A stretch of DNA of 64,000 bases from an uncultured Eubacteriales bacterium (GTDB lineage Bacteria; Bacillota; Clostridia; Oscillospirales; Acutalibacteraceae): NCBI GenBank assembly GCA_910584745.1, contig CAJUDG010000001.1, forward strand, positions 186,001-250,000, written 5' to 3'. The translations under genes were made by a program, and so were the position numbers. Shown here piece by piece: positions 1 through 7,923 of this stretch (positions within the stretch are counted from its first letter, which is position 1; every line of letters begins with the position of its first letter). The notes below the pieces were generated by a model, which was given only the letters and a program-made list of their open reading frames with translations, ran no database searches and was not told the origin of the DNA.

Positions 1-2285
1 CGCAGGATCTCCGTGCAAAGGGTATAGTTGCCTGCGGCGAATGTGCCGTTGACCTTATTGAAGGAGGTCATCAGGGTCATGGGCCGGGCCCCTGTCACCG
101 CCATCTCAAAGGGGCGCAGGTACAGCTCCCTTGCGGCCCGGGCGCTGACGATGGTGTCAACAGCGTCGATGTTTTTCTTAAGGCTGCCCCGGCGGTAGGT
201 CTCCTGCTCGTTCATGGCAAAATGCTTGGGACAGACAGTGACGGCGTTGTTCTCTATTGCTCCCCGCGCCACCTGGGCGCCGAAAAGCCCGCATATGAAG
301 GGGTCCTCTGAGAAATACTCGAAGGCCCGGCCCTCTATGGGGTTGCGGATAAGGTTCATCCCGGGGGCCAGCCAGCTGTCCACATGCCCCATCTCCGCCT
401 CGCAGCCGCAGGCGCTGCCGAACTCGTAGGCAAGCTCCGGGTTAAAGGTGCAGGCTATCATCATGCCAGTGGGCCAGGCGGTCTTCCCCACGCTTGCGGG
501 GCCGTCCTTATACACCGTGGACATTATACCGTACTTCTCCAGGGTGGGGTTGCAGTATCCGGGCATAGCGTTGGGGTTGGCACAGGAGCCGATGTCCTTG
601 CCGTCCTCGCCCTTTATTGTCACAGGTATGTCCTTTTTGCCCATCCCGCCAAAGGGCAGCCCGGGCCCGTAGCCGTTGCAGAGCACCGCCAGCTCCCTTA
701 CGGTCATCTGGGCGATGAACTCCTCCATGGTCACTTTACCGGCGGCAACGTCATGCAGGGTAGAGACCGCCGGCTCCGCATCCTCCTTATACCCCTTATA
801 TTCCGGCCAGCATACGGCCACGTCATTCTCCGTAAAGGCGACGCGCGGCAGGCCGGCGGTATTCTCCACCCTGCGCTCCGCCTCGGGCTCCAGCAAAGTT
901 ATCCTGTCCTTATGGGCCGGGGCCATGCCGATATCGGCGGTCACTGTACGCACGACGATCTTTTCACCCAGCTCCAGCACTGCCGCCGGGGCCGCGTTAT
1001 GGGAGCCGGTGCCCACCATAAGAACATAGTCCCCGGGCTCCAGCATATAGCTCATGGATGCCTCGTCGAAGGATGCCATGTCCTTCAGCTCAAAGCTCAG
1101 TGTGACCGTGCAGCTCTCCATGGGCTTTAAAAGCGGGGTCTTCGCTATGGCCCTCAGCTCCTGCCAGGGCTTTTTCAGCTCTCCAAATGGCGCGTGGACA
1201 TAGAGCTGCATGGCCTCCTTGCCCGCAAACTCCTTAGAGGTATTCGTCACCTTAACCTCGGCGGTAGCCCTGCCGCCGTCAATTTCCACGTCGAGGACCT
1301 CATACTTAAATTCAGCATAGCTCAGCCCAAAGCCGAATGGGTACAGCACCGGCTTCTGGAAGCTGTCAAAATACCGATAGCCCACATAGATGTCCTCCTG
1401 GTAGACGGTAACGGGACTTGCCGAAAAGCCCTTGCTGCCGTTGGCCTCGCTGTCAAGGCCATAGCTCTCATATGTAAGCAGCGCGTCAGGGTCCTCCCGG
1501 GTGTAGGAGAAATGCCTGGCCGTGGGGTAGTCCTCATAGCAGAGGGCCGCTGTCTGGCTCAGCTTTCCAGAGGGCGTCTCCCTGCCGGTGATAAGGTCCG
1601 CCAAGGCTCCGGCGGCCTGTTCCCCGGCGGTGCCCATAAATATGGCTGCCTTTATCTGCGGGCAGGCCTTTGTGCAGCTCATATCCACCATGCCGTTGCA
1701 GTTGAAAACCGCTATAACGTTCTCAAAATGCCCGCAGGCCAGCTCGAGCATCCTTTTCTCAGAGGGGGTAAGGTAATAATCATTCTCGACCCTGCGGTCA
1801 CATTCCTCTCCGCCCGTGGCCCGGCCGATCATGACAATGGCCGTGTCCGCGGCCTTCGCCGCCGCCTGCCACAGCCCGTCGTCGGGCAGCGGCTCCTCCT
1901 TGGCCGCGCTGTACTGGCCGAAGATCTCATAGATAAGGCCGCTGGCAACCAGGCCCTCGAAATCCGCATAGGGCGAGCGGGCATTGGCGCTTTCCTCCCG
2001 GCGCTTTCTGTCCAGCTCACGGTAGAAGCCGTCCATGGACTCCTCCAGAATAAGCCCCGCCTTTGCCATCTCGTCGCGTATCTGCAAGGTGCCCGCGCTG
2101 AAGGACGCCCCGGAGCCCCCGCCGCCGATGATTGTGTCCAGCTGCGTCTGTCCCAAGAGGGCCACCGTCTTCCCCCCTGGCAGCGGCAAGAGCCCGCCCT
2201 CGTTTTTCAGTAGAACCATAGATTCTGCCGCCAGCCGTCTGGCAAGGCCTGTCCGGGCGGTCTCTGATTCGTAGGTCTTGTTCAT
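1..2285 (-). CDS. Glycoside hydrolase family 3 protein, domain-permuted, truncated by window
   Basis: Host gene whose 3' end lies outside the window. The start is ATG at 2285 with an AAAGGAG ribosome binding site just upstream. The translation begins with the alpha/beta sandwich and fibronectin-like parts (a YPFGFGLSY motif and an immunoglobulin-like stretch). The TIM-barrel part follows, with the GH3 signatures KHFAMNEQE and MTSFNKVNG close to the window edge. This reversed order is known from some rumen and gut clostridial beta-glucosidases. The catalytic nucleophile aspartate would lie beyond position 1, so activity cannot be judged. GH3 enzymes remove terminal beta-linked sugars, often glucose. 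It flanks the prophage and is not part of it. Confidence 0.9.
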   Translation of the reverse strand, partial: MNKTYESETARTGLARRLAAESMVLLKNEGGLLPLPGGKTVALLGQTQLDTIIGGGGSGASFSAGTLQIRDEMAKAGLILEESMDGFYRELDRKRREESANARSPYADFEGLVASGLIYEIFGQYSAAKEEPLPDDGLWQAAAKAADTAIVMIGRATGGEECDRRVENDYYLTPSEKRMLELACGHFENVIAVFNCNGMVDMSCTKACPQIKAAIFMGTAGEQAAGALADLITGRETPSGKLSQTAALCYEDYPTARHFSYTREDPDALLTYESYGLDSEANGSKGFSASPVTVYQEDIYVGYRYFDSFQKPVLYPFGFGLSYAEFKYEVLDVEIDGGRATAEVKVTNTSKEFAGKEAMQLYVHAPFGELKKPWQELRAIAKTPLLKPMESCTVTLSFELKDMASFDEASMSYMLEPGDYVLMVGTGSHNAAPAAVLELGEKIVVRTVTADIGMAPAHKDRITLLEPEAERRVENTAGLPRVAFTENDVAVCWPEYKGYKEDAEPAVSTLHDVAAGKVTMEEFIAQMTVRELAVLCNGYGPGLPFGGMGKKDIPVTIKGEDGKDIGSCANPNAMPGYCNPTLEKYGIMSTVYKDGPASVGKTAWPTGMMIACTFNPELAYEFGSACGCEAEMGHVDSWLAPGMNLIRNPIEGRAFEYFSEDPFICGLFGAQVARGAIENNAVTVCPKHFAMNEQETYRRGSLKKNIDAVDTIVSARAARELYLRPFEMAVTGARPMTLMTSFNKVNGTFAAGNYTLCTEIL

Positions 2286-2364
2286 GATCTTTTCTCCTTT
2301 CTGTGGATGTTTTTCTTGGTTATAATATAGCATGTGCTAATTGAGCGATCAAGTTATGTCTGCA

Positions 2365-2381
2365 ATGAACATCGCATCCCC
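2365..2381. other. attL: Putative left attachment site (prophage/host junction)
   Basis: These 17 bp match 62898-62914 at 15 positions, including an uninterrupted 8-bp block. Read on the minus strand, the block sits in a short open frame encoding GDAMFIADIT followed by a stop. GDAMFI is exactly the C-terminal motif of QueA at the other end of the prophage. I infer that this is the displaced original 3' end of queA, so integration split the gene here. The exact crossover dinucleotide cannot be read from the sequence. Confidence 0.7.
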
Positions 2382-2511
2382 GATGACCATGGGAGACCCG
2401 ATACCGCCCCGGCAAGCACCCTGAAAAGTGCTGCAAATCAAGGGCTTATACGCCCCTGAAGGCCGCAGGATGCCGCCCAAACTCCCCGGATGGGAAAAGT
2501 ATAGTCTCAGC

Positions 2512-2538
2512 AAAAAAGCCCCTTGTGGGGGCTTTTTT
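2512..2538. terminator. Bidirectional intrinsic terminator at left prophage end
   Basis: A GC-rich stem (GCCCC/GGGGGC with a TTGT loop) is flanked by A6 and T6 tracts, so it can terminate in both directions. On the minus strand it follows the last prophage gene at once and would insulate the host GH3 region from phage transcription. Confidence 0.85.
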
Positions 2539-2543
2539 GCCGG

Positions 2544-2789
2544 TTAGGCTGGGGCGCTGCACTCATATAGCTCATGGGGAGCGATGTCCTGACCGTTGCT
2601 CCACTCAACACCCGTTCCACCCGGAAGCATACGGACCGTTCTAAAATAGGACTCGTCTCTCAGCTCACCATACCAAGGACCGTTGGCATAAGGAGAAACG
2701 TCGAACAGCTTGACCTCCCCGGTCTCGTAGGTGAGCCGGAGCTTCAGGTGGTCTAACGGCTCCGCTTTCACCAATCTCGGCTGCAACAT
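2544..2789 (-). CDS. DUF2442 family protein
   Basis: About 81 residues with a typical DUF2442 core: a basic N-terminal strand, TYETGEVKLFDVSPY, a GPWYGELRD turn and VEWSNGQDIAP near the end. I chose ATG at 2789. A possible upstream GTG at 2798 falls inside the AAAGGAGGT ribosome binding site. The gene follows a DUF4160 gene by a short gap, and this pairing is widespread in bacteria and mobile elements. A toxin-antitoxin role has been suggested for such pairs but cannot be read from the sequence. It is the last gene before the left prophage junction. Confidence 0.8.
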   Translation of the reverse strand: MLQPRLVKAEPLDHLKLRLTYETGEVKLFDVSPYANGPWYGELRDESYFRTVRMLPGGTGVEWSNGQDIAPHELYECSAPA

Positions 2790-2803
2790 GGACGGCACCT
2801 CCT

Positions 2804-3076
2804 TTACTTCAGCGGGTCAATGCGGAAGAACTGCTCGCCGTTGGACAGCAGCTTCCAATTCGCTTCAAGGTCCTCATGGTGTATATCCATCCAGACTTCC
2901 AGCATCTTCAACTTATTCCTCGGAAAATTCTTCTCTCCTTCGAGAACCGTCCCGTCCAGAGCGACCACGACCTCCTCGCCGGAATACTCAGCGTGGATGT
3001 GGGGCATATTGTGTTTCCCGCCCTGCTCACGATACATACGGACGATGATTCCGAAGAACATACTCAGCACTGGCAT
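2804..3076 (-). CDS. DUF4160 family protein
   Basis: The protein starts with the family signature MPVLSMFFGIIVRMY followed by HNMPHIHAEYSGEE. The paired histidines are typical of DUF4160. I chose ATG at 3076 because the family normally begins at this methionine; an in-frame ATG at 3130 would add 18 atypical residues. It lies directly upstream of DUF2442, with 14 bp between the two, so they are probably co-transcribed. Function unknown. Confidence 0.8.
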   Translation of the reverse strand: MPVLSMFFGIIVRMYREQGGKHNMPHIHAEYSGEEVVVALDGTVLEGEKNFPRNKLKMLEVWMDIHHEDLEANWKLLSNGEQFFRIDPLK

Positions 3077-3141
3077 ATCAAACACCCCGCTTTCTGTTCT
3101 TATTCTATCAGATTTCCACCAGATATGCAATCAAAAGTTGG

Positions 3142-3176
3142 GGCGGCCCGGTAAGAATCTTACCTGAGCCGCCTTT
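3142..3176. terminator. Hairpin, probable terminator
   Basis: Long inverted repeat GGCGGC-N2-GGTAAG-ATT-like loop-CTTACC-N3-GCCGCC followed by TTTAT on the plus strand. It separates the DUF4160/DUF2442 pair from the gene at 3198-3458. The inner GGTAAG/CTTACC arms resemble the phage operator half-sites but in reversed order, so I read this as a hairpin. Confidence 0.45.
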
Positions 3177-3197
3177 ATGTCTTCTGCATACCCAGCA

Positions 3198-3458
3198 TTA
3201 TCCCATATTCACATACCACCACCCGGTATGGCGGTCTTCTTCTCCGTTACGCTTATCCTCTTCAGGGTCATAATACCCTGTGTTGATGACGATTTCTTCA
3301 CCCTGCGAGGCATATAGCTGTTCCAGCATATCTGCCAGAGCATTGGCTACATCTTCTGTCCGGCACAAAAGCTCATCCCATGTACTCCAGATATTTCCCT
3401 CGGAGTAGTCCCGCATACGCTCACAAATGACCTCAAACCAGTTAATAGCACCTTCCAT
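3198..3458 (-). CDS. Hypothetical acidic phage protein (86 aa)
   Basis: Not recognised. Tryptophan-rich and acidic (NWFEVICERMRDY near the start, GWWYVNMG at the end). It has an AGCGGAGG ribosome binding site and lies 4 bp downstream of the DpnD/PcfM-like gene, so the two are almost certainly co-transcribed. It belongs to the left-end block of small genes fed by the promoter at 8475-8503. Confidence 0.7.
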   Translation of the reverse strand: MEGAINWFEVICERMRDYSEGNIWSTWDELLCRTEDVANALADMLEQLYASQGEEIVINTGYYDPEEDKRNGEEDRHTGWWYVNMG

Positions 3459-3462
3459 CTGT

Positions 3463-3990
3463 TCAACCTCCGCTGCTAATCATAATCCCGGCGAAGTCAC
3501 TCTGGCCGATGACCACCTCACCGTTCTCCCACATCTCCCGTACCCTCGCCTCGGCCTCGGCCCAGCTCGCCGCCAACACCGGCACCAACTTCTTTCGATG
3601 CTCGACGATGACCACGTTGTACCGGCGCACCGTGGGCGGGATAACCTTCTCCGCCTTCGCCCGCATGGTCTCCAGAATGAGAGTGTCCTTCCGAAGTTCG
3701 AGCTGGTCGTCGGCGTCCTGTTCCTGCGTGGAGTAGCTGTCCAACAACATCTCCTTGTTCAGCTCCACGCACAGCTCCACGATGCCACGGATGGTCTCAG
3801 TCCCATCATGGGTGTGGTCCTCACAGGCACTCTTGTCATGCATGTAGAGCTTGTAGTCATCGTCCGTCAGCAGCTCATACCCGTGGACCTTGATGTAAGC
3901 AAGGACAATCTCCGCTTCCGTTCCGCAGATGGTCACGCCCTGACGGGCGGCTGTGGCTATCAGCTCTTCAGTCAATTCGATTTTCTTCAT
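3463..3990 (-). CDS. DpnD/PcfM-like C-terminal domain protein
   Basis: 175 residues. Residues about 120-170 (YNVVIVEHRKKLVPVLAAS, then a helix, GEVVIGQSDFAGI) match the short DpnD/PcfM-like fold found in plasmids, phages and the DpnII locus. The N-terminal 110 residues are helical and unrecognised, apart from a possible metal-binding DHTHDGTET stretch. Function unknown. A good ribosome binding site (GGAGGTTTCT) precedes the ATG at 3990. Confidence 0.7.
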   Translation of the reverse strand: MKKIELTEELIATAARQGVTICGTEAEIVLAYIKVHGYELLTDDDYKLYMHDKSACEDHTHDGTETIRGIVELCVELNKEMLLDSYSTQEQDADDQLELRKDTLILETMRAKAEKVIPPTVRRYNVVIVEHRKKLVPVLAASWAEAEARVREMWENGEVVIGQSDFAGIMISSGG

Positions 3991-3999
3991 AGAAACCTC

Positions 4000-4353
4000 C
4001 TAATAACCGGGTGTATCTTCGTATGCGTCGATGACATCATCCACATCACCGTGGCCCCGGTCGAACCTGTTCAGAATCGCTATTAGCTCCTTGCGACCTT
4101 CCAGCGTTAGAGCCGTGTGCATCCGGCGCTCTGCCCGGATTACATCCTCATCGGAAAACCTAGTCTTCGCTCTAGCGGGCATAGCATAGTAAATGACACC
4201 ATCTCTGCCTATAGCATCGGCTGCCATTTTGAACTGCCACGACATGAACCAGCCGTGAGGCTGAGGCTTGTCTCTCCAGAATACCACCTCCTGCCTGACC
4301 AGTTCATCGAGAGACAGTATCTTAGGTCCACGGCGCCACTTTCGTTTGCTCAT
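4000..4353 (-). CDS. Hypothetical protein (117 aa)
   Basis: Not recognised. A basic N-terminus (MSKRKWRRG) is followed by a mixed region and a very acidic tail (HGDVDDVIDAYEDTPGY). It sits 9 bp upstream of the next gene in a leftward operon and has a GGAGGCGAAAGAG ribosome binding site. Confidence 0.7.
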   Translation of the reverse strand: MSKRKWRRGPKILSLDELVRQEVVFWRDKPQPHGWFMSWQFKMAADAIGRDGVIYYAMPARAKTRFSDEDVIRAERRMHTALTLEGRKELIAILNRFDRGHGDVDDVIDAYEDTPGY

Positions 4354-4381
4354 CTCTTTCGCCTCCTATTTCTCATTCACA

Positions 4382-4606
4382 CTATCTTAATCCAAGAACC
4401 CAATCTGCGCTTACATTTAAGGCAAGGCAGAGTCGTACCAAGGTATCTGTCCTCATCCGGCCTGCCCTTATTGCATACGCAACTGTCCGAGGAGATAAAC
4501 CCGATTTTTCAGCAAGCTCTTTGTACGTTAGCCCTCTCCTATCTTTTGCTAATCTGAGTCTTGCTATAATGTTGGCCATGCGCTCATTCTCACTCACGCC
4601 GCTCAT
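4382..4606 (-). CDS. XRE/Cro-family helix-turn-helix protein
   Basis: A compact DNA-binding domain: KELAEKSGLSPRTVAYAIRAG forms the helix-turn-helix, followed by LVRLCLALNVSADWVLG, a standard XRE ending. The start is uncertain. I used ATG at 4606, which overlaps the upstream stop by 17 bp; ATG at 4579 is also possible. Its target is unknown. It lies in the middle of the left-end accessory operon and could autoregulate it. Confidence 0.8.
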   Translation of the reverse strand: MSGVSENERMANIIARLRLAKDRRGLTYKELAEKSGLSPRTVAYAIRAGRMRTDTLVRLCLALNVSADWVLGLR

Positions 4607-5021
4607 CCTCTTTGAGTTTCGGACAAAGCTCCACGTTGCAATCAACGTGAATCACCTGCGTGCTTTCCTGCCCTGTGTGTTTTGCCCACCAGTCGTACAT
4701 GAGGGCTTGCTGATATGGGCTACTTTCGCAACGGCCTATGCTACGCCCTACATTAAACCTCTGTCCACAAAGGGCACACTTAACAAATCGCCATCCGGCT
4801 TTTGTGAACTTTTTCATGTATCTGGTGTCCATTAGCTCTTCTTTCCTTTCGATTTTCTGCATTTCGTTCCCTTCCTTATTCTGAGCGTAGGGGCAACCGG
4901 GTCCCATATAGTTCTCGGTAGGCGCCCAATCTTCCAACACGATTTCGCCGGTTTTGTCGCACCAACTATCTCCCTCGCCGATATACTGGCAGTTCGGGCA
5001 GACATCAGGATTACAGTACAT
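4590..5021 (-). CDS. Cysteine-rich protein with two zinc-finger-like segments
   Basis: About 143 residues. The N-terminal part has CNPDVCPNC and later cysteines (SWCDKTG, GPGCP). The central part has CALCGQRF followed by GRCESS. Each could bind one zinc ion. I chose ATG at 5021 because it has a GGGAGGTG ribosome binding site; this start overlaps the previous gene by 11 bp. Function unknown. Confidence 0.65.
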   Translation of the reverse strand: MYCNPDVCPNCQYIGEGDSWCDKTGEIVLEDWAPTENYMGPGCPYAQNKEGNEMQKIERKEELMDTRYMKKFTKAGWRFVKCALCGQRFNVGRSIGRCESSPYQQALMYDWWAKHTGQESTQVIHVDCNVELCPKLKEDERRE

Positions 5022-5199
5022 CGTCTTCACCTCCCATCTGTTCGCAGTAATTTTCCCACGCTTCTTCGCAGTAGTCACCCTCACAGGCTCCGAGCCGAGA
5101 GGTCTCGCCTCTCATATACGGGCAATACTGAGGGTCGCAAAGGGCACCATCTTCACAGGCCGCCACAACCCTTTTTTCCTCGTCTGTGCTCACTCCCAC
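5011..5199 (-). CDS. Small cysteine-rich protein (62 aa)
   Basis: Six cysteines in 62 residues (ACEDGALCDPQYCPYM, ACEGDYCEEAWENYC). The spacing resembles the N-terminal part of the next gene, suggesting related zinc-binding folds. It overlaps both neighbours by about 10 bp, so translation is coupled. Function unknown. Confidence 0.6.
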   Translation of the reverse strand: MGVSTDEEKRVVAACEDGALCDPQYCPYMRGETSRLGACEGDYCEEAWENYCEQMGGEDDVL

Positions 5200-5666
5200 T
5201 CACCTCCTGTCAGGAAGAAGCCCACGCTTTCTTTGAGCCTACTCAGCATCTCCATGTCATAAATGCGGTAATGGAACGCAGCCGACACTTCGTTTCTGTT
5301 CCCGTGGAAGTCAACGAATCCAGCCCCATATCCCTTGATACCTCGGCAGTCGTCAAACAATTTTTCCGGGTCGCAGAACGTATGGCCCCTCTCTGCCATC
5401 TCCTTTAGCATCTCGAATGGGTCATCGTAGATGCCGTTGAACTTGAAGTACGCCCCACCGTTCCTGATGAGGAACTGCTTGGTTGCTTCCAGACCTTTTC
5501 TGCTCTCGTCAAGGTGGAGATTTTCGTAACCTCTGTCATCACATCTGACCACACGGTTGACCACAAAATACTCTACACCGTCTTTAACCATAAAGTTTGG
5601 AGCGCAGGTCTGCCCTGTGAACGGAGAACGGTCTGTCCACGGCTTCTTTTCTACAAACTCAATCAC
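5190..5666 (-). CDS. Hypothetical protein (158 aa), GTG start
   Basis: Begins at GTG 5666 behind a strong GAGGAGGGGG ribosome binding site, 13 bp after the previous stop. The longer frame upstream is out of frame with the neighbouring gene. Motifs seen are APNFMVKDGVEYFVVNRVVR and KFLIRNGGAYFKFNG, suggesting a mixed alpha/beta fold. Not recognised. Confidence 0.65.
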   Translation of the reverse strand: MIEFVEKKPWTDRSPFTGQTCAPNFMVKDGVEYFVVNRVVRCDDRGYENLHLDESRKGLEATKQFLIRNGGAYFKFNGIYDDPFEMLKEMAERGHTFCDPEKLFDDCRGIKGYGAGFVDFHGNRNEVSAAFHYRIYDMEMLSRLKESVGFFLTGGEWE

Positions 5667-5679
5667 GACTTCCCCCTCC

Positions 5680-6456
5680 TCACACCAAATACTTGCACAT
5701 GAACCGCTCGAAGTCATCGAAGTCGGTCCACTCAGATGTACCATCGCCGGTCTCCTGCAACCGCTTCCACAGCTCCGACAGGTAGCAGTCGTAGATGTGG
5801 GTGTCAGCGTCAAGGTCGTGGTGCAGACAGAACGCCGTCCACAGCATCCGCAGGCGGTCCCGGCAGATTTCCTCATCGAAGCAGCTCTCGGCGACGTAGC
5901 CGGTCAGGTACTCAAACTCATCGGAAATGTCAATCCTGCACTCTCCCTCCCGTGACCGATTCTCGCTGAGTTCGCCCCACCGCACGTTGAAATACTCCGG
6001 GCTGTTCAGAACGATGAATTGATAGAGACCGTCCCGAAACTCCTTCATAGCAAGCCGGAGAGGGTCGTTGATGGTCGCATCTTCCGCTGTCTGGTAGAGC
6101 CAGAAGTCGAGGAGCTTTGCGAGCTGGTAGTGCCACGGGCGGACGGCGAACCCATGTTCCCGGTACTCCGGCGGATGGTGGACGATGTACTTGCTCCCGT
6201 CGATAGACGGAGCCTCCTCGTCTTCGGGTTCCTCATGGCCTGCGTAGCGCCCGTTGTAGGCCCGGATGTTCAGGGCATAGAGCTTGCGGTAGATGTCTTC
6301 CGCAAAATAGGTGAACGAGGTCTTGCAGTCTTCCAGCTCACGGTAGAGGCTGTCCGGGGCTTCAAAGCCCCAATAGTTGAAGTCGCAGTTGAGCCGGGTC
6401 TCGACGGCGTTCGCAAGCGCTGCCAGCGGCTCAGGGTTCATTACCATGCAGGACAT
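5680..6456 (-). CDS. Hypothetical acidic protein (258 aa)
   Basis: Not recognised. The largest protein in the left-end block. It is strongly acidic and aromatic, with HHPPEYREHGFAVRPWHYQLAKLL in the middle and a C-terminus ending DDFERFMCKYLV. No membrane segment or nucleotide-binding motif is visible. It lies 3 bp downstream of the 62-residue gene. Confidence 0.65.
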   Translation of the reverse strand: MSCMVMNPEPLAALANAVETRLNCDFNYWGFEAPDSLYRELEDCKTSFTYFAEDIYRKLYALNIRAYNGRYAGHEEPEDEEAPSIDGSKYIVHHPPEYREHGFAVRPWHYQLAKLLDFWLYQTAEDATINDPLRLAMKEFRDGLYQFIVLNSPEYFNVRWGELSENRSREGECRIDISDEFEYLTGYVAESCFDEEICRDRLRMLWTAFCLHHDLDADTHIYDCYLSELWKRLQETGDGTSEWTDFDDFERFMCKYLV

Positions 6457-6459
6457 ACA

Positions 6460-6648
6460 TCATACCTCCTCGATTTTCTCACGGTGCTTTTCGAGCCGTA
6501 CCCCGCACCTGTCACCGCAGTTTTCCTTGTACTCTCTGAGGCGCTGACGAGCCTCGGTACGGGTGTACTCGCTGCATTCGCACTCCCAGCCATATCCCCA
6601 GTTGGTCATAATATCCCAGCGGTCACGGGTTTTCCTCTGGTACGCCAT
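6460..6648 (-). CDS. Small hypothetical protein (62 aa)
   Basis: Starts at ATG 6648, adjoining the stop of the upstream gene (TGATATGG). Contains WGYGWECECSEYTRTEARQ and CGDRCGVRLEKHREKIEEV. Short and charged. Not recognised. Confidence 0.6.
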   Translation of the reverse strand: MAYQRKTRDRWDIMTNWGYGWECECSEYTRTEARQRLREYKENCGDRCGVRLEKHREKIEEV

Positions 6649-6649
6649 A

Positions 6650-7087
6650 TCAGTCGCCCTCCCGCCTGCAAATCTCAGTGACCGCCTTTTCGATGCCCCG
6701 TTTGAGCCGGGGGGCGCCGATGACTTCCTCAGCCGTGTAGCCGAGCGCATCCAGCGTGTCCTCTGTATCTCTGGTGTAGCCGTACTCGTGATTCTCCAGC
6801 TCGTAAAGGAACATCTCGTAGATGAACCCCTCCCCGGTCTTATCCTCAGCGATAGCCGCCGCCATCTCCTTATCGTGGCGCTCCCTCGTCTGGTGGAGCA
6901 GGTCGGCGTCCTTCTTCTGGACGTAGCCCCCGGCACCGATGGAGTAGATTTTGTCCACGTCCTTCTCCGGGTCGAGGCCCCAGCCCCTCATCATCTCGTC
7001 GAACTGCTTCTGCCCGAAGGCGAAGCCCAGCGGCAGGGCATTGAACTCCTCCTGCTTGCGATTCCTCAACTCTGCATACCTATTCAT
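6650..7087 (-). CDS. Conserved phage protein, DUF7659-like
   Basis: 145 residues resembling a protein common in Firmicutes and Bacteroidetes phages and mobile elements. It begins MNRYAELRNRKQEEFNALP, has DKIYSIGAGGYV, and the motif DKTGEGFIYEMFLYELENHE. The family assignment is from memory of the pattern. Function unknown. It lies inside the repressor-controlled accessory block. Confidence 0.6.
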   Translation of the reverse strand: MNRYAELRNRKQEEFNALPLGFAFGQKQFDEMMRGWGLDPEKDVDKIYSIGAGGYVQKKDADLLHQTRERHDKEMAAAIAEDKTGEGFIYEMFLYELENHEYGYTRDTEDTLDALGYTAEEVIGAPRLKRGIEKAVTEICRREGD

Positions 7088-7102
7088 TGTTACTGTCTCC
7101 TC

Positions 7103-7300
7103 TCACTGAAATTCCGGCATGGTGCCGATTGTTCTGCGAATCCGGGCCTCGCTGACCCGGAAGGGTTTCTTGCGGGTGCTGTTGTCCATCATAATCTGCG
7201 TGTAGACCATCATCGGAAGTTCAAAGAGGGCCACGCACTTCGGGTATAGACGGACGGCCTGATTCCTGATTTCGAGGTCGATTTCTTCACTCCGAGTCAT
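7103..7300 (-). CDS. Small hypothetical protein (65 aa)
   Basis: Start at ATG 7300, six bases after a GGAGG site; the start overlaps the end of the preceding gene by 14 bp. Basic C-terminal region (TRKKPFRVSEARIRRTIG). Not recognised. Confidence 0.6.
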   Translation of the reverse strand: MTRSEEIDLEIRNQAVRLYPKCVALFELPMMVYTQIMMDNSTRKKPFRVSEARIRRTIGTMPEFQ

Positions 7301-7622
7301 CGTCATCCTCCACTTCCGCCAGCGCAGCGGCCAACTCTTGCAGCATCTTATCAATGGCCTCAGCGTCCTCAACCAGCTCACGGATGCTGGAGGGAACGCC
7401 ACGCACTCCATTCCTCCGTGCCTCAATCCACATCTCAACGTGTTCGTCCACGTTGAAGTAGGCGGCGTACTGCTTGACCTCATCCACGAAGTTCTCCGAG
7501 CTGACCCCGAAGCTGAAGTCCTCACCGGCCGGGGATTGCTTGGCAACATCCACCGACCCATCCTTGTACTCACGGACGGTCCAGTCGAGGCGCTCGCAGA
7601 CCTCAATGTACTTGCTATTCAT
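7287..7622 (-). CDS. Hypothetical acidic protein (111 aa)
   Basis: Not recognised. Begins MNSKYIEVCERLDWTV, with an aromatic beta-rich N-terminal half and a helical acidic C-terminus ending in repeated aspartates. The size, charge and tight packing resemble anti-defence protein genes in other phage accessory regions. That comparison is inference only. Confidence 0.65.
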   Translation of the reverse strand: MNSKYIEVCERLDWTVREYKDGSVDVAKQSPAGEDFSFGVSSENFVDEVKQYAAYFNVDEHVEMWIEARRNGVRGVPSSIRELVEDAEAIDKMLQELAAALAEVEDDDDSE

Positions 7623-7911
7623 GGCTTACCTCCTTCGTCTCAGCATAGCCAACGGTCACTATCTTTTTCTTCCCGCTGAATGGAGCGGTCTCGGCCATTT
7701 TGACCATTTTCTCCAACCCTTCATATCTGAGTAATCCAAGCAGCCACCACTCGCATCTTTCACGCTGGGCTTCATCGTAAGGTTCTCCTTTTTCACTGAA
7801 CCTTTTTCTGATTATCTCATGGCATTTGTCAACGGCAACGCACTCTTCCGCCGTCATGCTGATGATGTCATGGGTTGACCCATCGTGACCGATTTGTCTG
7901 GCAATCGTCAT
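7615..7911 (-). CDS. Hypothetical protein (98 aa)
   Basis: Not recognised. Mostly helical, with a CHEIIRKRF segment and a C-terminal KKKIVTVGYAETKEV stretch. Overlaps the next gene by 8 bp, consistent with coupled translation. Confidence 0.6.
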   Translation of the reverse strand: MTIARQIGHDGSTHDIISMTAEECVAVDKCHEIIRKRFSEKGEPYDEAQRERCEWWLLGLLRYEGLEKMVKMAETAPFSGKKKIVTVGYAETKEVSHE

Positions 7912-7923
7912 CCTGCTCCCTCC

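Noticed and set aside
384..2213. Plus-strand frames opposite the GH3 gene
   Set aside because: They mirror the conserved GH3 coding sequence and have no family signatures.
2286..2364. Additional gene between GH3 and attL
   Set aside because: Only the short queA-like remnant frame is present; no start signal or family motif supports a gene.
3151..3165. GGTAAG...CTTACC as a repressor operator
   Set aside because: Half-sites are inverted relative to the operator family and are part of a longer hairpin, so it is treated as a terminator.
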